DNA from: Heliorestis convoluta
GTDB lineage: Bacteria; Bacillota; Desulfitobacteriia; Heliobacteriales; Heliobacteriaceae
DNA: 64,000 bases
NCBI RefSeq assembly: GCF_009649955.1
Contig: NZ_CP045875.1
Span: 849,501 to 913,500, forward strand
Direction: 5' to 3'
A model generated the notes under the pieces. That model made no database searches and was not told where the DNA came from. It saw only the letters and a list, made by a program, of their open reading frames with translations. Positions 26,871 to 35,413 of this stretch are shown here, one piece after another. Made by a program: the position numbers and the translations under genes. Every line of letters begins with the position of its first letter. The stretch's first letter is position 1.

Positions 26871-27632
26871 TTGCCAGATCCCATTGCATTTACCATAGGT
26901 CCCATCACTGTACATTGGTATGGAATTATCATCAGTAGCGCTCTACTTATTGGTACCTACTTGGCCCACCGAGAAATGATTCGCCAGGGTCTTGACCCGG
27001 ACTTTCTCTACAACTTGGTCTTATTCGGAACCCCCATTGCTTTGCTCGGAGCCCGATTCTACTACGTCGTCTTTAACTGGCAATACTACGCCAATGACCC
27101 AAGGCAGGCTTTTTACATCTGGCACGGTGGCTTGGCCATTTATGGTGCTTTGATCGCGGCCTTTCTCTTTGGTTGGTACTATACCCGCAAGCACAACCAA
27201 TCTTTTTTACAAATCGCCGATATTGCCGCACCGTCGCTCATCATTGGACAAGCCATAGGGCGCTGGGGCAACTTTGTGAACCAGGAAGCCTATGGTTATC
27301 CGACCGATTTACCTTGGGCGATGATGATCGCCGGAGAAATGCGTCATCCCACTTTTCTGTATGAATCGATCTGGAACTTTGCCGCCTTTGGTTTACTGCT
27401 CTATCTCCGTCGCCATCCTAGCGTTCGTCGCGGAGAAGTCTTCTTTGCTTACCTGGCCCTTTACTCTACAGGCCGCTTTTGGATTGAAGGACTGCGTATG
27501 GACTCTGAAATGATCGGAGAATTTCGTCTTGCCCAGGTGCTTGCTGTGCTCTTTATCGGCCTAGCCTTTTTTATGGTCTACTACAGAAGAAAAAAAGGTC
27601 TCGCTACCGAACCTGCTACACCCCTTGACTAA
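26871..27632 (+). CDS. lgt: Prolipoprotein diacylglyceryl transferase
   Basis: A 253-residue membrane enzyme that adds diacylglycerol to the lipobox cysteine of prolipoproteins. Seven membrane helices are visible. Signature motifs are HWYGIIISSALLIG at the start, WHGGLAIYGALIAA, and the Lgt signature GRWGNFVNQEAYG, followed by HPTFLYESIWN. TTG 26871 follows GGAGG. It has its own promoter after the tRNA operon. Confidence 0.96.
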   Translation: MPDPIAFTIGPITVHWYGIIISSALLIGTYLAHREMIRQGLDPDFLYNLVLFGTPIALLGARFYYVVFNWQYYANDPRQAFYIWHGGLAIYGALIAAFLFGWYYTRKHNQSFLQIADIAAPSLIIGQAIGRWGNFVNQEAYGYPTDLPWAMMIAGEMRHPTFLYESIWNFAAFGLLLYLRRHPSVRRGEVFFAYLALYSTGRFWIEGLRMDSEMIGEFRLAQVLAVLFIGLAFFMVYYRRKKGLATEPATPLD

Positions 27633-27709
27633 ACAGAAGGGGACCCTTCGAGGCCACTAAAAACCAACCATTTTTCACAACAGGTCAGAAAAAGCACAAA
27701 GACCTTCTA

Positions 27710-27738
27710 TTTACCCTGCCTCAGATCAATGTTATAAT
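27710..27738 (+). promoter_or_regulatory. Promoter of the SCIFF peptide gene
   Basis: TTTACC (27710-27715) and TATAAT (27733-27738) with 17-bp spacing, about 50 bp before the peptide start. Confidence 0.6.
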
Positions 27739-27786
27739 AACCGATGGACTTTTTTCCATACCCAGGAGCGAGGGGGGATTTTTACA

Positions 27787-27930
27787 ATGAGCAAACACAT
27801 TTTTACAGTACAGAAAGGTTCCTTGCAGCAGACCGTAGAGACAGGCGGTTGTGGTGAATGTCAGACCTCCTGCCAATCAGCCTGTAAAACATCTTGCACC
27901 GTAGGCAACCAAGTTTGCCAAAAGGCATAG
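27787..27930 (+). CDS. scfA: SCIFF ranthipeptide precursor (six cysteines in forty-five)
   Basis: A 47-residue peptide: MSKHIFTVQKGSLQQTVETG as leader, then a core with six cysteines at 22, 25, 29, 33, 37 and 44, ending VCQKA. This is the pattern of SCIFF, the near-universal Clostridia peptide whose cysteines are cross-linked as thioethers by the radical SAM maturase encoded next. The role of the mature product is not settled. GCGAGGGGGG precedes ATG. A hairpin at 27953-27983 separates it from the maturase gene. Confidence 0.93.
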   Translation: MSKHIFTVQKGSLQQTVETGGCGECQTSCQSACKTSCTVGNQVCQKA

Positions 27931-27952
27931 ATCGAACATAAGAGCCGGAAGG

Positions 27953-27983
27953 CCCCCTATTCGCGGCAACGACGGATAGGGGG
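27953..27983 (+). terminator. Hairpin between the SCIFF peptide and maturase genes, likely partial terminator
   Basis: CCCCCTAT (27953-27960) pairs with ATAGGGGG (27976-27983). The T-run after it is poor (TACTTGTTTAT), so it probably sets a peptide-to-enzyme expression ratio. Confidence 0.55.
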
Positions 27984-28039
27984 TACTTGTTTATAAATAG
28001 AAGAAAATGGAACATACTACGAAAAAGGGAGATCATACA

Positions 28040-29515
28040 ATGACCAAAACCGAAGCAGCCTATCGCGCAACGCCAATGTGGTGGGCTGACCTACAAGGCT
28101 ATGACTTTGCTGCCCATATCTTAACTTTCTCTTACGGTGATGTAGCTTTTGTCTATGATGTCAATTCCAACTCCCTTCATCGTCTAGGACCTCTTGCCCA
28201 GCAAGTCATGGATGCCCTTATCTTTAACCAGGGAGACGGCCATGCAACAACAGCGCAACTGCTCTGTGAAAACCACTTGTCTCAAGAAGTAATTGATGAA
28301 GTATTTACAGAACTAGGTGAACTGAAAAAAGCAGGCCTCCTTTTTACCAGTGACCACTTAGCCAGACGTTATAGCTATGGACAAAGCAACCAGAAAAGCC
28401 TAGAAGACTCAGGAGAAGAACCCTATGAGCCCATTGTAAAAGCGCTCTGTTTGCACATTTCCCATGACTGCAACCTCCGTTGCACCTACTGCTTTGCCGG
28501 TACCGGCCCTTTTGGTGGCGACCGCAGTCTCATGTCTTTAGAAACAGGACAACAAGCCATTGAATTTTTACTTCGTCACGCCAAAGGGAGACGGCACATC
28601 GAAATTGACTTTTTCGGTGGCGAACCACTCCTTAATTTCACCGTCGTCAAAGAACTCGTCGCTTACGCCAAGAAAAGAGCAGCCGAAGAAGACAAAGTAC
28701 TAAAGCTCACCTTGACAACAAACGGTCTCCTCTTAAACGCTGAAGTCACAGAGTTCTTGAATCAAGAAGGTTTATCTGTCGTACTATCCTTAGATGGTCG
28801 TAAAGAAATTCATGATGCCATGCGTCCTTACATAGATGGACAAGGCTCCTATGAAGAAGTGGTCGAGAATCTACAAAGATTTGTCCATTCCCGCCAGAAC
28901 GAAGACTACTATGTCCGAGGCACCTACACTCGCCAGAACCCCGATTTTGCCGCCGATGCCTTGCACATTCACGATCTTGGCTTTGTCCACCTATCGGTCG
29001 AACCGGTCGTCGCCTCACCACAGGAAGGGTACGCCTTACAAGCCACCGATTTACCCAAAATCGATGAACAATACCGCATCTTAGCCAAAGAAATTCATCG
29101 ACGACAACAAGAAGGCCAGCCCTTGAACTTCTTTCACTTTCAACTGGACCTAGCAGAAGGACCATGTCTAGCCAAGCGACTTTCTGGCTGTGGTGCTGGC
29201 TTTGAATACATGGCTGTAGACCCCAAAGGAGACCTCTACCCCTGTCATCAATTTGTCGGGCGTGAAGATTTTAAGCTAGGCCACGTTAGCGGCACCATCG
29301 AAAGAAAAGACCTTTCCGAGACTTTCGCACAAGCCCACATCTACCACAAACAAGGATGCCCAAGCTGTTGGGCTCGCTTTCTCTGCTCCGGCGGCTGTCA
29401 CGCCAACAACGAAGCCGAAACGGGCGACCTTCGCAGCCCTTCTCCCATCGGCTGCGATCTCGCTCGCATTCGCTTAAAATGGGCCCTCTACGCCCGCGTA
29501 GTAGCAGGAGAGTAA
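28040..29515 (+). CDS. scfB: SCIFF radical SAM maturase
   Basis: A 491-residue enzyme that builds thioether cross-links in the SCIFF peptide. The N-terminal part (1-110) resembles a peptide-binding RiPP recognition domain. The radical SAM motif is C144-x3-C148-x2-C151 (CNLRCTYC), followed by FFGGEPLLNF. The C-terminal SPASM domain holds two more Fe-S clusters, with cysteines in CGAGFEYMAVDPKGDLYPC and CPSCWARFLCSGGCH. ATG 28040 is preferred, since GGGAGAT lies before it; an in-frame ATG at 28007 lacks a site. It follows its substrate gene by about 110 nt. Confidence 0.95.
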   Translation: MTKTEAAYRATPMWWADLQGYDFAAHILTFSYGDVAFVYDVNSNSLHRLGPLAQQVMDALIFNQGDGHATTAQLLCENHLSQEVIDEVFTELGELKKAGLLFTSDHLARRYSYGQSNQKSLEDSGEEPYEPIVKALCLHISHDCNLRCTYCFAGTGPFGGDRSLMSLETGQQAIEFLLRHAKGRRHIEIDFFGGEPLLNFTVVKELVAYAKKRAAEEDKVLKLTLTTNGLLLNAEVTEFLNQEGLSVVLSLDGRKEIHDAMRPYIDGQGSYEEVVENLQRFVHSRQNEDYYVRGTYTRQNPDFAADALHIHDLGFVHLSVEPVVASPQEGYALQATDLPKIDEQYRILAKEIHRRQQEGQPLNFFHFQLDLAEGPCLAKRLSGCGAGFEYMAVDPKGDLYPCHQFVGREDFKLGHVSGTIERKDLSETFAQAHIYHKQGCPSCWARFLCSGGCHANNEAETGDLRSPSPIGCDLARIRLKWALYARVVAGE

Positions 29516-29581
29516 GCTATCCGAGAATAATCTGTTCTGCCTTGCAGCCACAGCACAAAGCCTAAGGAGGAACCAGCCCCT

Positions 29582-31705
29582 TTGAAGCAAAAAGCACTCG
29601 CCACTTGCCCCCTTCGCTGCTATGACCTCTGCTCCTTTCAAGTCCACGTAGAAGAAGAAAAAATCACAGCCATTGAAGGCAACCCACAACATATGGTCAC
29701 CAAGGGATTTCTCTGCTCACGAGCCCAGGCCTTGCTTCAACGTCATAACAGCATGGATCGCATCACGACGCCTCTTCTGCGAAAACAAGGCCATTGGCTG
29801 AAGATATCTTGGGAGGAAGCCTTATCGAGTCTGGCCGAAGCTTTAGAAAAGGCCCTCGGTCGCTCAGGGCCCCCTTCCATCCTCCATATCCCCAACAACG
29901 CATCAACAGGCCTTTTGAAAAAGCTCGATCAACGATTTTTTAACAGCCTCGGTGGTATCACCAGACCTTACGATAGCCCCTCGTACAGTGCTGGCGTAGA
30001 AGCACAAAAAGCCGACTTTGGCCTTGCCGTTGCACCACCCTGGTCAGACCTCGTCCGCGCTAGAACGATCCTTCTTTGGGGACGCCATGTCACCACAACG
30101 AACATTCATCTTTTGCCGTACCTCTTAGAGGCAAAAGAAAAAGGCGCCAAAATCATCTCCATCAATCCACTTCCCTTGGCAGGCGCCTCTGAATGGCTCG
30201 ATCAGCACATTGCCATTCAACCTGGCACCGATGGTCTTCTTGCGCTGGGAATGGCGCAGGTAATCTTACAAGAACGCTGGTGGGACAGTGACTTTATCGC
30301 CCAACACGTCGAAGGATTTTCCTCTTACGCCCAAGCCATCGTCGCCTTGACACCAGAAAAAATAGCGCCCATCGTAGGGCTTGAAGCAAGCACAATTCGC
30401 CAACTGGCGCGACAATATGCACGAAATGGCCGTCCTTCCGCCATCGTCATCGGCGCAGGCTTGCAAAAGTATGGTCATAGTGGTCTCACGATACGAGCAC
30501 TCAACGCCCTCGCTCTACTCACAGGACAGATCGGTGTACCTGGCGGTGCCATTCATCTGGCAAACTTGTCGGCCCATCGCTTTGCTCAGGCATTGACGGG
30601 AGAAGAAAAAGCGACAAGAAACCAATATGTACACTGGGCAGACCTAGCCCATGAGATCCTGGCCAGAAAAAGGCCTATAAGGGACTCAGAAAGCAACCTG
30701 CAAAGCCTGCAGGATAGAAGCAGAGGCACCACTGAAAGAGCAGTGCCCATTGAAGTGGCCGTTATAACAGGTGCCAATCCCATCAGCCAAATGGCACAAA
30801 GCATGCACCTAGCCGAAGCCTTTCACAGCATTCCTTTCAAAGTCGTCATTGACTACCATCTAACCGACACAGCACAACTGGCCGATCTCATCCTTCCAGC
30901 GAGCACCGCTTTTGAAACAGAAGATCTGTACCTTAGCCCCTGGAATGACTATATCCACTACCAAAAAGCAATCGAAAAGCCTCGTGGAAAAGTGCGCCCA
31001 GAATATCAGATCTGGCAAGAACTTGCCCGAAGACTGCAACAACAAGTACCAGGTTTACAAGAAGATCAGGCTTTTTGGGAAAAAGATCCCCAGAGTTGGC
31101 TCCAAGCCACAATAGAGCAAGCACCCTTCACGCTTGCCGATCTAGAAGTAGCGCCTCGTGCCAACCCTCATCTTCAAGTCGTACCATTTCAAGATAAAAA
31201 CTTTGCGACTTCGTCAGGCAAAGCCAATCTTTTACCAGGTGATAAGATCCCGCTGCTGGCACAAGCTTGTGAAAATATTAAAAAAGAAAGAAGCGAAGAA
31301 AAAAGACAAAAACACTTTCGCTTGATAACGCTCCACAGCCAGGGTCGACAGAATTCACAATTCTGGGAACTAGCCTGGGAGGAAGACCCCGCTGACGGTA
31401 GCGGCAATGAGATCTGGTTAGAAAAGGAAGAAGCAAAAGCAGAAGGGTTACGACCAGGCGATAAAGTAGTAGTAGAAACAGAACAAGGCACACACATTTT
31501 TACACTACGAGTAGATGAACAAGTCCCCCAAGGGACGGCCGTTCTGTACCAAGGGTTGCCTTCACAAATCGGTGGGGGCATCAACAAAGTAACAGCAGCA
31601 CAAAAAACAGATCTCGGTCATGGCGTTGCCTACTATCAAACGCTAGGACAGATTCGCAAAGTTGCGCTTGCGGAACTGATCAGCACTGACGGGCTTAATC
31701 GCTAG
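29582..31705 (+). CDS. Molybdopterin-dependent oxidoreductase (DMSO reductase family)
   Basis: A 707-residue protein with an N-terminal [4Fe-4S] motif (CPLRCYDLCSF then GFLC), the Mo-bisPGD catalytic domains (about 45-560) and the C-terminal dinucleotide-binding domain (about 590-700, GDKVVVETEQG). There is no Tat signal, so it is likely cytoplasmic. Mo ligand candidates lie around SPSYSAG (about 135); Ser is possible but not certain. No electron-transfer or membrane subunit lies beside it. TTG 29582 follows AAGGAGG, and 66 nt separate it from the SCIFF maturase, suggesting co-transcription. The substrate is unknown. Confidence 0.85.
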   Translation: MKQKALATCPLRCYDLCSFQVHVEEEKITAIEGNPQHMVTKGFLCSRAQALLQRHNSMDRITTPLLRKQGHWLKISWEEALSSLAEALEKALGRSGPPSILHIPNNASTGLLKKLDQRFFNSLGGITRPYDSPSYSAGVEAQKADFGLAVAPPWSDLVRARTILLWGRHVTTTNIHLLPYLLEAKEKGAKIISINPLPLAGASEWLDQHIAIQPGTDGLLALGMAQVILQERWWDSDFIAQHVEGFSSYAQAIVALTPEKIAPIVGLEASTIRQLARQYARNGRPSAIVIGAGLQKYGHSGLTIRALNALALLTGQIGVPGGAIHLANLSAHRFAQALTGEEKATRNQYVHWADLAHEILARKRPIRDSESNLQSLQDRSRGTTERAVPIEVAVITGANPISQMAQSMHLAEAFHSIPFKVVIDYHLTDTAQLADLILPASTAFETEDLYLSPWNDYIHYQKAIEKPRGKVRPEYQIWQELARRLQQQVPGLQEDQAFWEKDPQSWLQATIEQAPFTLADLEVAPRANPHLQVVPFQDKNFATSSGKANLLPGDKIPLLAQACENIKKERSEEKRQKHFRLITLHSQGRQNSQFWELAWEEDPADGSGNEIWLEKEEAKAEGLRPGDKVVVETEQGTHIFTLRVDEQVPQGTAVLYQGLPSQIGGGINKVTAAQKTDLGHGVAYYQTLGQIRKVALAELISTDGLNR

Positions 31706-31913
31706 CCTGCCCTAGGTACATTTTTTTGGTTGTGACTAAGCTGCTGGCTTATGCGGCCAGTGAATTCTTGGATAAACCGTAATCAGCCTTCAAAATTAAC
31801 CAGATATTACCTGCACTTACATTTTTTTCACCAATATTGAAAAAACTCTTTTTTTTTATAAAAAAAAGCCTCCGAAAAGGGAACTTTTTGTATTTACCCG
31901 GATATTATTGACA

Positions 31914-31922
31914 TGCTATAAT
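31914..31922 (+). promoter_or_regulatory. Extended -10 promoter before the M23 peptidase
   Basis: TGCTATAAT is an extended -10 element about 65 bp before the next gene; there is no good -35. A 7-bp inverted repeat (AACCTTT-ACC-AAAGGTT) lies in the leader near 31956-31972. The rest of the 31706-31987 gap is AT-rich without any coding signal. Confidence 0.5.
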
Positions 31923-31987
31923 GACAAAGGCTTCTGTGAAAATCAAAAAGTTCACAACCTTTACCAAAGGTTGGGAAGGGGGCGCAA

Positions 31988-33358
31988 ATGTCCAGAGGCA
32001 GAGAGAGAAAAAAAGCGAAAAGAAAAGCTGACACACAAGTGCAGTCACAAGTAAAGACACAAGTGCAATCGCGCATACCGACAGAAAGCTTTAACTTTTC
32101 GGCTCTACGCCAAAAGGCTTTGGAATTGAAGTCATCCCTAGAGAAGATAAAAGCTAATAAATTAACATTAAAAGCAAGCGCAGCCATTGCAGGTATAGCC
32201 ATCGCGGGCAGCCTATTTGCATTTTCTTTCGGTGCCGTCAGCTTACCTGGCTCCGGAAGTGTTGTTTCAGCCAGTCAAAAAGAAGAAGTTCAAGAACCGG
32301 CTTGTCAAATCTTCATTGATGGAGAACCTTTGTTTGCAGTAAGCTCCACAGAAGAAGCCGATAAGCTTATCAAGCATATAAAACACTACTTCTCCTACAT
32401 GCAGGCAACGGACGGTATGGAAGTCGTTGACGTTCAGATCAAAGAACAGATTAGCTATCAAGAAGTTGAAGTAGCACCTGAAGACATTCTTACATACGAA
32501 GATGCACTGAATCAACTTATCGAAGGCAAAGACGAAAAGATTCGCTACGTCGTAGAAGCAGGCGACAATCTTTGGACCATCGCGAACAAACACGGTATGA
32601 ACTGGATGGAGTTGCGAAAAGCCAACGCCCAACTCGACAATGAAAATAATTTAAAAATTGGTGACGAGATTTATCTCAACAGACCAAGCTACTATCTAAC
32701 GGTCCAATCTACCTTTAAAGTGCAAGCAGAAGAGACCATCCCCTTTAAGACACAAGTAGAACGAGACAACAACCTTCGCACCGGGACAGTTCGAGTGAAG
32801 CAAGAAGGACAAAGGGGAACGAAGCTCGCTACATATATCGTCAGCAAGGAAAATGACATACAGATTGAGAATAACTTGATTGATGAAAAGGTATTAAAAG
32901 AACCCGTTTCTCGCATTGAAGTTCGAGGTAACCAAGCCGTACAAGTTGCCTCTCGTGGCAGCGTTGCCAGCTATAACGGTGGCGGAAACGGTACCTTATC
33001 GTGGCCTACCAATGGCCGCCGCATCACATCAGGTTTTGGTTACCGAGGTCGTGAATTCCATACGGGCATTGACATTGATTTAAGAACGGGCGATCCCGTC
33101 TTTGCAGCAGGCAATGGCGTCGTTGTCTTTGCAGGCTGGAACGGTGGCTACGGCAACTTAATCACTGTCGACCACGGAAATGGTCTACAGACAAGATACG
33201 CTCACTTATCACAAATCCACGTCTCCGTTGGACAAAGTGTAAGTCGCGGCAATGTCATCGGTCTTGGAGGCTCAACCGGTCGCTCTTACGGCCCTCACCT
33301 ACACTTTGAAGTTCGTCAAAACGGAAGCGCCCAGAACCCACGAAGCTACCTGAACTAG
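31988..33358 (+). CDS. M23 peptidase with LysM and G5 domains
   Basis: A 456-residue envelope protein. A basic cytoplasmic head (1-55) precedes one membrane helix (about 62-90). Next come a small alpha/beta stretch, a LysM peptidoglycan-binding domain (about 187-235, YVVEAGDNLWTIANKHGM), a G5 domain (about 240-315) and the LytM/M23 metallopeptidase domain (about 335-455) with zinc ligands in HTGIDID and HLHFEV. It cuts peptidoglycan cross-links or bridges. This order is common in Clostridia cell wall or spore-coat hydrolases. GGGAAGGGGGCG precedes ATG. Confidence 0.92.
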   Translation: MSRGRERKKAKRKADTQVQSQVKTQVQSRIPTESFNFSALRQKALELKSSLEKIKANKLTLKASAAIAGIAIAGSLFAFSFGAVSLPGSGSVVSASQKEEVQEPACQIFIDGEPLFAVSSTEEADKLIKHIKHYFSYMQATDGMEVVDVQIKEQISYQEVEVAPEDILTYEDALNQLIEGKDEKIRYVVEAGDNLWTIANKHGMNWMELRKANAQLDNENNLKIGDEIYLNRPSYYLTVQSTFKVQAEETIPFKTQVERDNNLRTGTVRVKQEGQRGTKLATYIVSKENDIQIENNLIDEKVLKEPVSRIEVRGNQAVQVASRGSVASYNGGGNGTLSWPTNGRRITSGFGYRGREFHTGIDIDLRTGDPVFAAGNGVVVFAGWNGGYGNLITVDHGNGLQTRYAHLSQIHVSVGQSVSRGNVIGLGGSTGRSYGPHLHFEVRQNGSAQNPRSYLN

Positions 33359-33403
33359 AACCAATCAACGATAAAAAGGCACCAACTTCCATAAATTATA
33401 ACA

Positions 33404-33450
33404 GGGCGATATATCCTCGTAAAAACCTACGAAGATATATCGCCTTCTTG
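33404..33450 (+). terminator. Terminator after the M23 peptidase
   Basis: GGCGATATATC (33405-33415) and GATATATCGCC (33434-33444), 11-bp stem with a further inner pairing, followed by TTCTTG. Confidence 0.7.
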
Positions 33451-33611
33451 CTGTACTCATCCAACAGCGCAGCAACAGCAGTAGTTCCTGGCAAAAGTAT
33501 CTGCTATAATGAAAAAGATACCAACAATGAAAACAAATAGAAAAAAATACCTGTCTTTATTAGAACCCCCTACGCTTGGCTGGGTACAACCAACGGTGAA
33601 AATCAATATTT

Positions 33612-33641
33612 CCTGATCACATTGGGGTTACTTCATAGAGG
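33612..33641 (+). repeat. Left arm of a 30-bp inverted repeat
   Basis: Starts CCTGATCACATTGGGG and includes GGTTACTTCATA. It matches the reverse complement of 34231-34260 at 26 of 30 positions, like the end of a mobile element. Confidence 0.7.
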
Positions 33642-34011
33642 GGCCAGGTCATCACGCTTTCCTCCGCTCTGGACTGGTCCCACGCTGTTACCGCCAGCAA
33701 GCTACTGATACGCTGAGGTCCCAAGTCCCGCTGCGGAAAGCGTGATGCCCAGGCCCAGAGGACTTTTTGCTGATTGTTACTTTCCGTTGACATTGCTTTG
33801 CGCAACTTTCTGCGATGTATATGCAACTGCTTATTGTTTTTGTATTTGCAATAAGCCAAAACTCAGTCACAACCAGCAAGATGTATCTGGGTCAGGCGTT
33901 ATGACTTCCTGGAGAGAGGACTATCAGACCTCAGCCATCGGCAGCTTGCTGCCGCTCATGGCGTGGGATGAGTCCGTTCGGAAGGAAATCATAACGCCTG
34001 ACCCCACCACA
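33612..34011 (+). repeat. Structured repeat element, copy 1 (two modules plus middle hairpin)
   Basis: A noncoding element of about 400 bp. Module A lies at 33645-33757, in reverse sense, closed by 33650-33662 with 33735-33747 (13 bp). A middle hairpin pairs 33829-33836 with 33849-33856. Module B lies at 33889-34004, closed by a perfect 16-bp stem (33889-33904 with 33989-34004). The same layout occurs at 50527-50912. In this copy the inner helix of module A is damaged (GCTACTGATACGC replaces the paired arm), so this copy may be decaying. Its first 30 bases recur inverted at 34231-34260. It matches no RNA or mobile element family I recognise. Confidence 0.8.
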
Positions 34012-34077
34012 GAGTAGCTATTTTCGTATTAGCCCCCTATGCCCGGTACAATAGAAAAAATATAAGGAAGTGACAAA

Positions 34078-34239
34078 ATGATTTACTACCCCTCGCTACG
34101 CACCATCGCCATTGTAGGCATCTCAGACAAAAAAGAACGCCCCAGCTACCAGGTTGCTCAATACCTCCAGTCACAAGGCTATCGAATCATACCTGTCAAC
34201 CCAAGAGTCACAGAAGATTATGCAAAAACCCCAGTATGA
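34078..34239 (+). pseudogene. Truncated CoA-binding (YccU-like) protein
   Basis: 53 codons starting with the Rossmann pattern of the CoA-binding family: TIAIVGISDKKERPSYQVAQ, then YRIIPVNPRV. The family is usually about 135-140 residues. Here the frame breaks off after about 48 family-like residues and ends at TGA 34237, inside the inverted-repeat arm at 34231-34260. AAGGAAGTGAC lies before ATG, so the intact gene was once translated. Insertion or recombination at the repeat end most likely removed the rest. Confidence 0.7.
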
Positions 34240-34260
34240 AGTAACCCCAACGTAATCAGG
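34231..34260 (-). repeat. Right arm of the 30-bp inverted repeat, ending the truncated CoA-binding gene
   Basis: Contains GAAGTAACCCCAACGT and AATCAGG. It shares the GTAACCCC end motif with the outer ends of the repeat copies at 47.9 and 50.5 kb, but no module follows it. Confidence 0.7.
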
Positions 34261-34294
34261 AATAATTGCAACAAGACATAAAGGATGAACAAAA

Positions 34295-35413
34295 ATGCCC
34301 CAAAAGACCCTCCTCCCCGAAGCATTCCAAAAGCGTCTCCAAAGCCAACTCGACGAAAAATCTTACCAAGCCTTCTTAGAAAGCTACAACCGCTCGCCGG
34401 CCCAAGCCCTCCGCCTCAACCCTCTCAAAGTCAAAAACCACGCAACATTTCAAGAGAAAAGCCCCTTCCACCTCAAGCCAGTCCCCTGGTGCTCCCTCGG
34501 CTATTACTACCACGAAGAAGACCGCCCAGGCAAACACCCCTACCACGCCGCCGGCCTCTACTACATACAAGAGCCTAGCGCCATGGCCGTTGTCGAAGTC
34601 CTCAACCCCCAAGAAGGCGAGCGCATTCTCGACCTTTGCGCCGCCCCCGGAGGAAAATCAACCCAAATCGCCGGCTACCTTGCCAACGAAGGCCTGCTCA
34701 TCGCCAACGAAATCAACTACAAAAGAGCACGAATCCTAGCCGAAAACCTCGAACGATGGGGTGCGAAAAATGTCCTAATCACCAACGAAAACCCCGACCG
34801 TTTGGCACAAAAGTTCCCCGAATTCTTCGACAAAATTGTCATCGATGCGCCTTGTTCCGGCGAAGGCATGTTTCGCAAACTGCCGGAAGCCCTAAGCGAC
34901 TGGACCGAAAACAAAGTCGAACAATGCTCCCTTATGCAAAAAGACATACTAGTACAAGCCGCCACCATGCTACGCCCCGGCGGAACCATCGTTTACTCCA
35001 CCTGCACCTTTTCACCAGCAGAAAACGAAGAACAAATCAATCACTTTCTCGACCAACAGCCCCAATTTGAGGCCCTGAACATCACAACACCAGCGTACTT
35101 TCAAAGAGAGAACAACAATCTCCGCCTCTGGCCCCATCAAATAGAAGGAGAAGGCCACTACATCGCCTTACTACGAAAAAAAGAAAACCCCACGAAAGAC
35201 CTTGAAAACTGCATCACCATAGAACAGCATCCTTCAGAAGAAAAATCCATCAGCACAAAAGGTAAAAAAGCAGAAAAAAAACAAAAAGAACAGGAAAACA
35301 AGTCATCAACAAAGAAAAAAAACAAGAGAAAGCAACCACAAAAGAAACAGCGCAAGCACAGCACCACTTCATCGAATTTTGTCAAAACACCCTCGGGTAC
35401 GTGCCAGAAATAG
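34295..35413 (+). CDS. rsmF: RsmF/NOL1-type rRNA m5C methyltransferase, catalytic part (frame-broken gene)
   Basis: 372 residues. The SAM-binding domain has LDLCAAPGGKSTQIA (about 112). The two catalytic cysteines of the NOL1/Nop2/Sun family are in IDAPCSGEGMF and YSTCTFSPAENEE. From about 305 a Lys/Glu/Gln-rich linker begins, encoded by long A-runs, and the frame ends at 35413. The C-terminal RNA-binding domain continues in the -1 frame. A one-base slip at A8 (35274-35281), read A-AAA-AAA in the 0 frame, or at the next A8 run would restore a protein of about 490 residues. Confidence 0.85.
   Translation: MPQKTLLPEAFQKRLQSQLDEKSYQAFLESYNRSPAQALRLNPLKVKNHATFQEKSPFHLKPVPWCSLGYYYHEEDRPGKHPYHAAGLYYIQEPSAMAVVEVLNPQEGERILDLCAAPGGKSTQIAGYLANEGLLIANEINYKRARILAENLERWGAKNVLITNENPDRLAQKFPEFFDKIVIDAPCSGEGMFRKLPEALSDWTENKVEQCSLMQKDILVQAATMLRPGGTIVYSTCTFSPAENEEQINHFLDQQPQFEALNITTPAYFQRENNNLRLWPHQIEGEGHYIALLRKKENPTKDLENCITIEQHPSEEKSISTKGKKAEKKQKEQENKSSTKKKNKRKQPQKKQRKHSTTSSNFVKTPSGTCQK
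35274..35320 (+). other. Candidate -1 frameshift region in rsmF
   Basis: The A8 run at 35274-35281 reads gaA AAA AAA caa, a classic A-AAA-AAA slippery heptamer. A second A8 run near 35313-35320 reads A-AAA-AAC. The -1 frame is open from here to 35769 and reads FIEFCQNTLGYVPEID before the RsmF C-terminal domain. Confidence 0.6.

Noticed and set aside
31908-31922. TTGACA next to TATAAT before the M23 peptidase as a -35/-10 pair
   Set aside because: The two hexamers are only a few bases apart, so they cannot work together; the extended -10 TGCTATAAT alone is more plausible.
33965-33992. Resemblance of module B to a hammerhead ribozyme core (GATGAGTCC-GTTC-GGA followed by GGAAATC)
   Set aside because: The invariant CUGA at the start is GGGA here, and the homologous module A has GGGACCAGTCC without GATGA, so the hammerhead core is not conserved between modules.
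33601-34016. Insertion sequence with transposase at the first repeat copy
   Set aside because: No frame in this interval encodes anything transposase-like; if mobile, the element must be moved by an enzyme encoded elsewhere.
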